A stretch of DNA of 64,000 bases from WRAU01 sp964277385 (GTDB lineage Bacteria > Pseudomonadota > Alphaproteobacteria > WRAU01 > Hepatincolaceae), in contig OZ195520.1 of assembly GCA_964277385.1 (NCBI GenBank), positions 1,178,001-1,242,000 of the forward strand, written 5' to 3'. The position numbers were made by a program, and so were the translations under genes. The notes under the pieces are model-generated. The model saw nothing but the letters and a program-made list of their open reading frames with translations, was not told the origin of the DNA and searched no databases. Each line of letters opens with the position of its first letter. Within the stretch, counting starts at the first letter, position 1. Shown piece after piece: positions 38,050 to 45,343 of the stretch.

Positions 38050-38740
38050 TTATTGTAAAAAAAATTCTATTATTTCATATTTTGATAATTTTTTTTTATC
38101 TGCTATTAATTGCAGATAATCATTTTCATCTAAATATTTTATTCCTTCTTTAGAATACAAAGTTTAAAAAATCTTGATCATTTAAATATGTAATTTTATC
38201 TTCATTAAAAAACTTTATAAAATCTTCTTCATAAAAATTTTTTTCTAAATTGTTTTAAATTAATTAATAAAACTCCTACATTATAATATATTTAGCAACA
38301 TTATCATCATTTATACCAATCAAACTTATCTTCTGTAGATTTATAAAGCCACTTAACCAATATAATTCCAACTCATTTTATCTTCTAAATATTATTTTTT
38401 ATAGAACAAAACATTTCTAGCTCCGACAATTCCATTAAATTGTTTTTTTGCTATTCTGTAAGATCGCAATTAAACACAAGTCCCATAAGATATTGACGGG
38501 AAAGTTCATCTTTTTTAATTAAATAGCTAATATATTAGCTCTAATATATCTTTCTTTTTATACTCTTAGAATATAAAAACTCACAATTAAATCAGAAGAA
38601 TAAGAATTAGAATATTCTTATATGAAAACTTCTTTCATATAAGTAAAAGCACTGCAAAACTCTGTTGTTCTTCTTGTTATCAATGTTTCAAAAACATCAA
38701 AAAATATGCTCCATTTCGTTATCATTATTCACTTAACGTG
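38050..38740 (-). pseudogene. Decayed glycosyltransferase family 8 gene
   Basis: The minus strand between ychF and the MidA-like gene holds protein pieces of one former gene, broken by stops and frameshifts. Near the 3' end, YNVGVLLINLKQFRKK, NFYEEDFIKFFNEDKITYLN followed by DQDFLNFV, and after a frameshift SKEGIKYLDENDYLQLI, resemble the GT8 (LgtC/galactosyltransferase) core FN-x-GVLLINL...DQD-x-LN. The piece ends with a stop at 38050-38052. Upstream pieces (for example KDELSRQYLMGLVFNCDLT, RIAKKQFNGIVGARNVLFYK) are more damaged. The enzyme probably added a hexose to a lipopolysaccharide-like glycan. The 5' limit is approximate. No intact gene lies in 37912-38825. Confidence 0.7.
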
Positions 38741-38825
38741 TATATAATTCATACAAATATATTTGGTCAAATAATTACTAAACAAACAATCAGAAAATAA
38801 CATATATAATTGCAATTATATATCA

Positions 38826-39923
38826 TTACTTTTTCTCAAAAATTTCTATATCATTAACCCCATAAGATACACACATAACTTTAAATTTTTCACCCATTTC
38901 TTTGGTTGAAATTAGGATCTCAATTCTTTTCCTAAAACTATCTATTTCATTTTCATTATCTATATTTTGCAATAGTGTTTTTGCTCTTTCATGGATTCCT
39001 AAATTTTCTAAAAAATATTTTTGAGTAATTATTTTATAAATATCAAGATTTAGATTTTTTACTGATTCTTCTAGTTCTAAAAAATTTACATTATAGGTAA
39101 AATCTACATTACCAGGATGATTAATAATATCAAAAATACTTAAAACTTCATGATTTTTAAATCCTCTAATAGTATTTTGTAAACTAGAATAGAGATAACC
39201 ATAATCAATAGTTAAAATAGCTCCCTTATTTTTTTTTATAAGATTCGCTAAATAATAGAATATAGAATTACCTGCAGGAGAGCTTTCATATAAAAAATCA
39301 TTACCCTGATTTCTAAAATCTTTTACTATACTACTTAATAAACCAAATGGTTCTGTTTTTATAAAATTTAGCTGTAAATTATCCTTTTCTCCTAATACAA
39401 CCATAAGCTCAAACCAACTATTATCTTTGAAAAAATACTGCTTCACAGGTAAAGCATCAAAAAACTCATTAGAAAATATTAAAACAGGAGCATCTATTTG
39501 CAACTTATCAATAGAAGATTTCCATGATATATTGTTATATTCTTTAAGTTCTTTATGTTGTAAATCAATAAGCTCTTTATTGATTTCAATAATTTCTATG
39601 TTTAACGAATTGTGGAAATTTTTAATACTTTTTGTTGTCCTTAAAATATCAGACATCAAAGTACCACGTCCTCCACCAAGTTCAACCAAATAAAATTTTT
39701 CAGGACTTCCCATTTTTATCCAAACATCAAGAATCCACAAACCTATAAGTTCACCAAAAACTTGAGATATTTCTGGAGAAGTTGTAAAATCTGCATGTAA
39801 ACCAATGGGATTATTTATACGGTAATAACCTGCATCTTTATCTAATAAAGATAAGTTCATAAATTTATCAAAAGGTATTGCACCCTGCTCTTTAATTAGA
39901 TTTATTAACTTTTCTTTTAACAT
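38826..39923 (-). CDS. SAM-dependent methyltransferase, MidA/NDUFAF7 family
   Basis: The 365-residue protein belongs to the DUF185 class-I methyltransferases. It has INNPIGLHADFTTSPEISQV (the conserved DF-x-TSPEI motif), the SAM loop YLVELGGGRGTLMSDILR, VLIFSNEFFDALPVKQYFF (NE-x-xDALP) and ILTIDYGYLY. The mitochondrial relative NDUFAF7 methylates an arginine of complex I subunit NDUFS2; the bacterial target is not proven. Its start lies 32 bp inside the end of lgt, so the two are coupled; this pair is typical of Alphaproteobacteria. Confidence 0.88.
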   Translation of the reverse strand: MLKEKLINLIKEQGAIPFDKFMNLSLLDKDAGYYRINNPIGLHADFTTSPEISQVFGELIGLWILDVWIKMGSPEKFYLVELGGGRGTLMSDILRTTKSIKNFHNSLNIEIIEINKELIDLQHKELKEYNNISWKSSIDKLQIDAPVLIFSNEFFDALPVKQYFFKDNSWFELMVVLGEKDNLQLNFIKTEPFGLLSSIVKDFRNQGNDFLYESSPAGNSIFYYLANLIKKNKGAILTIDYGYLYSSLQNTIRGFKNHEVLSIFDIINHPGNVDFTYNVNFLELEESVKNLNLDIYKIITQKYFLENLGIHERAKTLLQNIDNENEIDSFRKRIEILISTKEMGEKFKVMCVSYGVNDIEIFEKK

Positions 39924-40695
39924 AATATAATATACAAACTCCTACTATTATCATAGGAACTGATAACACTTGTCCCATTGAGATTACATTAAAAAAATAA
40001 ATTTCACCTTCTCTAATAAACTCTACTAAAATTCTAAAAAAACCATAACAAATAAGAAGAGTAGCCGATAAATAACCCTCTTTTTTATATAACTTTTTAT
40101 GCCACATTATAGACAATATTATAAACAACACTATCCCTTCTAAAAAAGCTTCATACAATTGTGATGGGTGTCTTGGTAAAAAAACATTAGGGAAATGAAC
40201 CCCAATGGGAAGATCTGTTGGTTTACCATAAAGCTCGCCGTTTATAAAATTAGCTAACCTACCAAGAAATAAACCAATAGGAACACTAGGAACTACAATA
40301 TCTGTAATTTGTAAAAAGGATTTATTATATTTTTTTCCTAACAATAACGCCGAAATACTAACACCTATTAAACCTCCATGATAGGACATTCCACCATGCC
40401 ATAAATAAAATATCTCAAGTGGATGTTTTATGTAATAAGAAAATCCATAAAAAATAACAAATCCTAACCTACCCCCTAATAAAACACCTAAAATCATATA
40501 GAAAAAAAGATCTTCAAAAAAAGATTTTTTTGTTGATTCATCTATAATATTTATATTTTTATTAAGGAATTTAATATATAAAAGAGAAAAAATACTGCCA
40601 AATACATAAGCTAAAGAATACCAACGGATACCAAATCCAGCTATAGAAAAAGCAATTGGAGAAATTTCTAAAGAACCTATAAAAAAACTATCCAT
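39892..40695 (-). CDS. lgt: Phosphatidylglycerol--prolipoprotein diacylglyceryl transferase (Lgt)
   Basis: Lgt moves diacylglycerol from phosphatidylglycerol to the lipobox cysteine of prolipoproteins in the inner membrane. The 267-residue protein has about seven hydrophobic segments, the HGGLIG motif in GMSYHGGLIGVSI, and the signature GRLANFINGELYG with PSQLYEAFLEG. It depends on PgsA (30.3 kb) for its lipid donor and would act on the two lipoproteins at 16 kb. It overlaps the methyltransferase gene. Confidence 0.95.
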   Translation of the reverse strand: MDSFFIGSLEISPIAFSIAGFGIRWYSLAYVFGSIFSLLYIKFLNKNINIIDESTKKSFFEDLFFYMILGVLLGGRLGFVIFYGFSYYIKHPLEIFYLWHGGMSYHGGLIGVSISALLLGKKYNKSFLQITDIVVPSVPIGLFLGRLANFINGELYGKPTDLPIGVHFPNVFLPRHPSQLYEAFLEGIVLFIILSIMWHKKLYKKEGYLSATLLICYGFFRILVEFIREGEIYFFNVISMGQVLSVPMIIVGVCILYYVKRKVNKSN

Positions 40696-40768
40696 TACAC
40701 ATCCTAAATTGTTAAATTATGCCCCTGTAGTATTAATAACATATTTATAAAAAATAGTAAACTAAGGT

Positions 40769-41182
40769 CTATTCTTTGAGATATTCTATCTCTATTCTTT
40801 TAATATCTTTTTGAATTATTTCCCTTTTTAATTTGATACATAATATACCTTTATCTAGGCATGAAGATACAGGAATAACCTCTTCTGCTAAAACAAATAT
40901 TTTTTGAAAACGCCTAAAAGATAAACCTTGATGTATATATTGGACATTTATCTCTTTAGTTTTCTTTTCTCCTGTAATGATTAATTGATTATTTTCTTGA
41001 GTTATACATAAGTCTTCCTTATCAAACCCTGCGACCGCAATTTTAATTAATAAAAGATTATTATCATGTTGCTCTATATTATAAGGAGGATAATTATCTG
41101 AAGCCTTTGATAATTTATCTAGTGTCCTACAAACAGAATCAAATCCTAACATAGAAGGATGATTAAATATTAATCTTGGCAT
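40769..41182 (-). CDS. Small heat-shock protein, Hsp20/IbpA family
   Basis: Small heat-shock proteins hold unfolded proteins for later refolding. The alpha-crystallin domain (YNIEQHDNNLLLIKIAVAGF, QLIITGEKK, GLSFRRFQKIFVL) is complete. The end reads CLDKGILCIKLKREI, an L-x-I-x-L-type variant of the ACD C-terminal strand. The frame begins at 41203, but the AAGGAAA site fits the ATG at 41182 (MPRLIFNHPSML), which resembles the IbpA N-terminus. It is transcribed alone; no sigma-32 box is evident. Confidence 0.9.
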   Translation of the reverse strand: MPRLIFNHPSMLGFDSVCRTLDKLSKASDNYPPYNIEQHDNNLLLIKIAVAGFDKEDLCITQENNQLIITGEKKTKEINVQYIHQGLSFRRFQKIFVLAEEVIPVSSCLDKGILCIKLKREIIQKDIKRIEIEYLKE

Positions 41183-41476
41183 ATTTTTCCTTAATTTACA
41201 CAAAAGTATTTTAGCAAAAGATTCTTAATCTATTTTATAAAACTATCAATAAGAATTGAGCTATTGTTTTTTACTTATCTTATCAAAAATATTCAAACTA
41301 ATTTTTTTATAACCTAAATTTAGACACAAAACTATATTTAGTTTATGTTATAAAAATAGAGTTTCTTATTTTACAATAATATTACATAATAAAAGCTTTT
41401 TTTATTATTTATATAATTGCGTTTTTTAACCTCTAATATACAAACCTATCATATTTATACTTACATATAGTATTAA

Positions 41477-42106
41477 TTACATAATACTCAATATTGAATG
41501 CTTTAAATTATCTAGCCCTATTTTTTTAGAAGAACTACTAATAATAAATTCTGGATAACATGCTGGGTGTTTGATGATAATTTTTGAAATATCTGTAACT
41601 AATTCTTGAAGTTTTGTTTTGTTTATTTTATCTGATTTTGTAAGAACAATTTGATATGATCTGCCATAATAATTTAAAAAATCCATTATAGCAAAATCTA
41701 TCTCTTTAAATCCTACTCTACTATCTATTAATAAATAAATCCTTCTTAAATATTTGGCATTTTGTAAATATTTAATAACTAATTTATTCCAAATTTCTTT
41801 TAAATCTTTAGAAACTTTAGCATAACCATAACCAGGTAAGTCAACTAAATGAAGTTCATCATTTAATAAGAAAAAATTGACTTCTCTTGTTCTACCTGGC
41901 GTATTAGAGACTTTAACTAATTTTTTTTTATTAAGTAAAGCATTGATTAAAGAAGATTTTCCAACATTAGATCTTCCCCAAAAGGCCACCTCTGGATAAC
42001 CAACTTCTGGTAATTGTTTTAAATTTCCAACACCCAAAACAAAGTTACAAGGTTTATTAAAAAAAGATATATCCTTTTTTATATATTCTTTAAGAGGATT
42101 TTCCAT
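41477..42106 (-). CDS. engB: Ribosome biogenesis GTP-binding protein EngB/YihA
   Basis: EngB is a GTPase of 50S assembly. The 209-residue protein has G1 GRSNVGKSSLINALL, G2 TPGRT, G3 DLPGYGYAKVS and G4 LTKSDK, all intact. It follows yidC by 16 bp, the alphaproteobacterial order yidC-engB. Confidence 0.95.
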   Translation of the reverse strand: MENPLKEYIKKDISFFNKPCNFVLGVGNLKQLPEVGYPEVAFWGRSNVGKSSLINALLNKKKLVKVSNTPGRTREVNFFLLNDELHLVDLPGYGYAKVSKDLKEIWNKLVIKYLQNAKYLRRIYLLIDSRVGFKEIDFAIMDFLNYYGRSYQIVLTKSDKINKTKLQELVTDISKIIIKHPACYPEFIISSSSKKIGLDNLKHSILSIM

Positions 42107-42122
42107 ATTTATACTATTAACT

Positions 42123-43856
42123 TTATGCTTTTTTCTTTTTATGCTTTCTTCTTAAACCAAACTCATTATGAACTTTTTTATTAATAATAAGTTGTTGGAA
42201 TATAGAAATAATATTACTCCATGTCCAGTAAATTACTAAACCAACAGGAAAGCTACCTAACACAATTACTAATACAAAAGGCATCATATTCATTATTTTT
42301 TGTTGCATTGGCTCTAAAGCCTGAGTTGTAGATAATTTCTGCTGAAAATACATAGTAATACCCATAAAAATCGGCCACGCCCCAATATGTAAAAAAGCAG
42401 GCAAAGTTATAGGTATCAAGCCAAATAAAGTTAATAAATTAGTCGGATCCATAACAGACATATCTTGCACCCAACCAATAAAAGGAGCTTGCCTCATTTC
42501 TATACTAATAAAAATAACTTTATATATAGAAAAGAAAATAGGAATTTGCAACAATATAGGCAAACAACCAGATAAAGGATTAACCTTCTCTTTTTTATAT
42601 AAAGCAGCAACTTCCTTATTATATTTTTGCATATCACCTTTATGAAGAGCTTTTAATTCTTTCATTTTAGGCTGTAACTCTTTCATTTTAGCCATTGAAA
42701 TATAAGATTTATAGGCTATCGGCAAAATAACTAATCTAATAATGACTGTAAATATTAATATAGAATAACCAAAATTACCAATAAAGCTATGAATAAATAA
42801 TAAAAACTGTATCATAGGTTTTGTAAAGAAAAAGAACCATCCAAAATCAATTGTATCATTAAACTTTCCAATGCTATACTGATCATCATACTTATTTAAA
42901 GCGTTGTATTCTTTGGGACCAACAAACAACCTTGTAATATTTTCAAATTTCTCACCATTTCCAAGTTTTATATCCATTCCCATTGCATCAACTTGGAAGT
43001 TATCAATTTTTTGATAGTCTTTATAAGATAAGAATCTAGTTAAAGCATTTTCGGATTTATCTATAACTATAGCAGAAAGCCAATACTTATCTGTAAATCC
43101 TATATAGCCACCTTTAGTATTAAATTCATAAGTTTGTTTTTTTACATCACCATATTTTATTCTTTCTAAAGATTTATTAACATAACCTACCAACCCTTCA
43201 TGAGAAATAAACATATCCTGAACATCAGGATATCCATGTCTAACTATTAAAGAAAAAGGATTAATTGTAACTTCTTTTCCAGAATTATTAACCACAATAT
43301 CTTTAATTGTAATCATGTAAGAATCATCTATAGAAATATTTTTCTTAAAAGTAAACCCTTGTGAATTTTTCCAAAACAAATTAACTTCTGATTTTGGTGT
43401 AAGAATGGTAGAGCTATTTTTTTCTAAAAGCCAAACAGAACTAGAATCAGGTAAGATTATACCAGATGCAGATAACCAGCCACTTTCAAAAAAGTAAGCA
43501 TCCTCTGTACCTTTTTTACTAAAAATATGAATATTTTGAGAATTTTTATCTAAAGTTTCTTTATAATGCAACAAAGATATATCATCTATTCTTCCAGCCT
43601 GTAATGACAAAGTTCCTGAAATTGAAGAATTGGATATATTTATACGAGGAGAATTATAAGAACTACTAATTGCTAAAATTTCAGATGAATCTTTAGATAA
43701 ACTCGATTTAGAGTTTACTTCTGATGTATACGAATTGGCTTTTGAAGCAATTTCTGCTTCTCTTATATCTTTTAAAAAGAAATAATCCCAAGAAATAACT
43801 ATCAAAAAAGCTAAAATAGCTACAATAATAAATTTTTTATTAAAAATTTCACTCAT
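42123..43856 (-). CDS. yidC: Membrane protein insertase YidC
   Basis: YidC inserts and folds inner-membrane proteins alone or with Sec. The 577-residue protein is the Gram-negative form. It has an N-terminal anchor (about 8-26), a large periplasmic P1 beta domain (about 60-340), then five conserved membrane segments with FGYSILIFTVIIRLVILPIA (hydrophilic-groove Arg), the cytoplasmic loop MAKMKELQPKMKELKALHKG, and LQIPIFFSIYKVIF. A basic tail (RRKHKKKKA) ends it and may contact ribosomes. It belongs to the rpmH-rnpA-yidD-yidC-engB cluster. Confidence 0.96.
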   Translation of the reverse strand: MSEIFNKKFIIVAILAFLIVISWDYFFLKDIREAEIASKANSYTSEVNSKSSLSKDSSEILAISSSYNSPRINISNSSISGTLSLQAGRIDDISLLHYKETLDKNSQNIHIFSKKGTEDAYFFESGWLSASGIILPDSSSVWLLEKNSSTILTPKSEVNLFWKNSQGFTFKKNISIDDSYMITIKDIVVNNSGKEVTINPFSLIVRHGYPDVQDMFISHEGLVGYVNKSLERIKYGDVKKQTYEFNTKGGYIGFTDKYWLSAIVIDKSENALTRFLSYKDYQKIDNFQVDAMGMDIKLGNGEKFENITRLFVGPKEYNALNKYDDQYSIGKFNDTIDFGWFFFFTKPMIQFLLFIHSFIGNFGYSILIFTVIIRLVILPIAYKSYISMAKMKELQPKMKELKALHKGDMQKYNKEVAALYKKEKVNPLSGCLPILLQIPIFFSIYKVIFISIEMRQAPFIGWVQDMSVMDPTNLLTLFGLIPITLPAFLHIGAWPIFMGITMYFQQKLSTTQALEPMQQKIMNMMPFVLVIVLGSFPVGLVIYWTWSNIISIFQQLIINKKVHNEFGLRRKHKKKKA

Positions 43857-43895
43857 AAATGACCTCTTATTATTATAAATAAATTATCATCCAAT

Positions 43896-44189
43896 TTATT
43901 TCATGGTTTTATTATTCTTAGGCAAAGGAACAGGATCATACCCACACCCTCCCCAAGGATTACATTTTAAAATTCTCTTAGTTACCAAGTAAGTAGCAAA
44001 AATAAAATTATATGTTTTATAACTTTGTAAAGCATAAGCAGAACAACTAGGCGTATATCTACAAGATCTAGGAAAAAACGGCGAAATTACATACTGATAA
44101 AATTTTATAAAAAAAATCGCTACGTAAAAAAAGATTCTCAATAAAATTGAAATCAAGCTAAGAAGTAATTTTTTGAACAGCATTAGCAA
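43896..44189 (-). CDS. yidD: Membrane protein insertion efficiency factor YidD
   Basis: YidD is a small membrane-associated protein that aids YidC. The 97-residue protein has an N-terminal amphipathic/hydrophobic segment (to about 30), then FYQYVISPFFPRSCRYTPSC, SAYALQSYK and CNPWGGCGYDPVP, the hallmark motifs. It overlaps the rnpA 3' end by 32 bp, so translation is coupled. A second ATG two codons in is an alternative start. Confidence 0.94.
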   Translation of the reverse strand: MLMLFKKLLLSLISILLRIFFYVAIFFIKFYQYVISPFFPRSCRYTPSCSAYALQSYKTYNFIFATYLVTKRILKCNPWGGCGYDPVPLPKNNKTMK

Positions 44190-44499
44190 ATAAATCCTTC
44201 ACTTTATCAAACTTGTAATTACAAATAGATGACCTTGCAATTATACAAACAGAAAAACCATTGGCATCAAGTTCATTTAAAACACCTATGGATATATTTT
44301 TCAGCCATCTCTTTACTTTATTTCTAGTAACTGATTTTCCAACTTTAGAGCTTACAATAAAACCAACCTGAAAAAAATCTAACTGCTCTTCTTTAAGAAA
44401 AAGTATTATAAACGGTTTATATACTAGTTTATTAGCTTTTTTTTTAATGTAAGAAAATTGTTTAGATTTAGTTATTAACTTTACTTTTGTGTTACGCAC
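44158..44499 (-). CDS. rnpA: Ribonuclease P protein component (RnpA)
   Basis: RnpA is the protein subunit of RNase P, which matures tRNA 5' ends. The 113-residue protein is basic and carries [20 protein letters not shown], containing the RNR-like RNA-binding motif in helix 2. It opens with GTG at 44499, inside the last codons of rpmH (8-bp overlap); no ATG is available before conserved sequence begins, so this start is well supported. Confidence 0.92.
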   Translation of the reverse strand: MRNTKVKLITKSKQFSYIKKKANKLVYKPFIILFLKEEQLDFFQVGFIVSSKVGKSVTRNKVKRWLKNISIGVLNELDANGFSVCIIARSSICNYKFDKVKDLFANAVQKITS

Positions 44500-44626
44500 T
44501 TAATTTGTAACGACCCTTTGCTCTTCTAGCCGCTAATATTTTTCTACCACCCTTAGTAGACATTCTTAACCTAAATCCGTGCCTTCTTTTTCTAACCAAT
44601 TTACTAGGTTGATAAGTTCTTTTCAA
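44492..44626 (-). CDS. rpmH: 50S ribosomal protein L34
   Basis: This 44-residue gene reads [18 protein letters not shown], then [20 protein letters not shown] and RYKLSA, a full L34. It starts with TTG at 44626, preceded by a strong AAGGAG seven bases upstream; the usual ATG is absent, so the TTG is the only start that keeps the invariant KRTYQPS. It heads the rpmH-rnpA-yidD-yidC-engB operon. dnaA is not adjacent. Confidence 0.96.
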   Translation of the reverse strand: MKRTYQPSKLVRKRRHGFRLRMSTKGGRKILAARRAKGRYKLSA

Positions 44627-44730
44627 GGTTTTTCTCCTTAGTAATTCTTAATAATTTGATAAATAGCACAATATAATGCATCATAATACCTTATACCAAT
44701 TTATATTCTTAGTCAACTACAATATTTTCG

Positions 44731-45120
44731 TTATTGATAATAAATATGCACTTTGTAAGTAGAACTTTTTTTATTAAGATTACCATTAAATTTAATACTA
44801 TATTGATATTTAAACTTACCCATAAGAATCTTGAATTTTTCAAGCTTTTCCCACAGATAATACTGTTCTTCCAAATATAAATTAGATGGAACCTCTACAA
44901 TAATTAGTAAATTTACTTTTTTTTTAAATGGAAAAGATTTTCTAATTATTTTCCCAGAAATATCTTCTTCACTTGTAAAATCTGTAATTGTAAAAAAATA
45001 ATTATATATGACTCTATTTTCACCAATAAATATTTTATCTCTATAAAATGACGCCTCCGCTCTATATGATAAAAATACAAAAATAAAACAAAAGAATATC
45101 GTTAAAATAAGTTTTTTCAT
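44731..45120 (-). CDS. Small exported protein of unknown function
   Basis: The 129-residue protein has a signal peptide (residues 1-23, KKLILTIFFCFIFVFLSYRA, cleavage after AEA) and a mature part of alternating beta-strand character (VIYNYFFTITDF, VNLLIIVEVPSNLYL, YKVHIYYQ) with no cysteine. I do not recognise a family. It lies upstream of rpmH on the same strand with a 104-bp gap, and divergent from tRNA-Arg. Confidence 0.65.
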   Translation of the reverse strand: MKKLILTIFFCFIFVFLSYRAEASFYRDKIFIGENRVIYNYFFTITDFTSEEDISGKIIRKSFPFKKKVNLLIIVEVPSNLYLEEQYYLWEKLEKFKILMGKFKYQYSIKFNGNLNKKSSTYKVHIYYQ

Positions 45121-45244
45121 TCTCTACAATTGTTAGATAGTTAAAATTGAACTTGATTTTTTTTAATTATACAATAATATTTATTATGTTGTATAATAAT
45201 ATATTATACAACATAATAATAGTTATTAGTACATTGATAAATAG

Positions 45245-45321
45245 GTACCCGTAGCTCAACTGGATAGAGTATCTGACTACGAATCAGAAGGTTAGGAGTT
45301 CAAGTCTTCTCGGGTACGCCA
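45245..45321 (+). tRNA. tRNA-Arg (anticodon ACG)
   Basis: The 77-nt cloverleaf has acceptor arms GTACCCG/CGGGTAC with encoded CCA, anticodon stem TCTGA/TCAGA and loop CTACGAA (anticodon ACG, which is normally edited to ICG). The T arm is AGGAGTTCAAGTCTTCT. It ends 22 bp before the GTG start of the PBP-like gene, so the two may share a transcript. Confidence 0.97.
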
Positions 45322-45343
45322 ACAAAAAATAAAGGTTTTCCTT

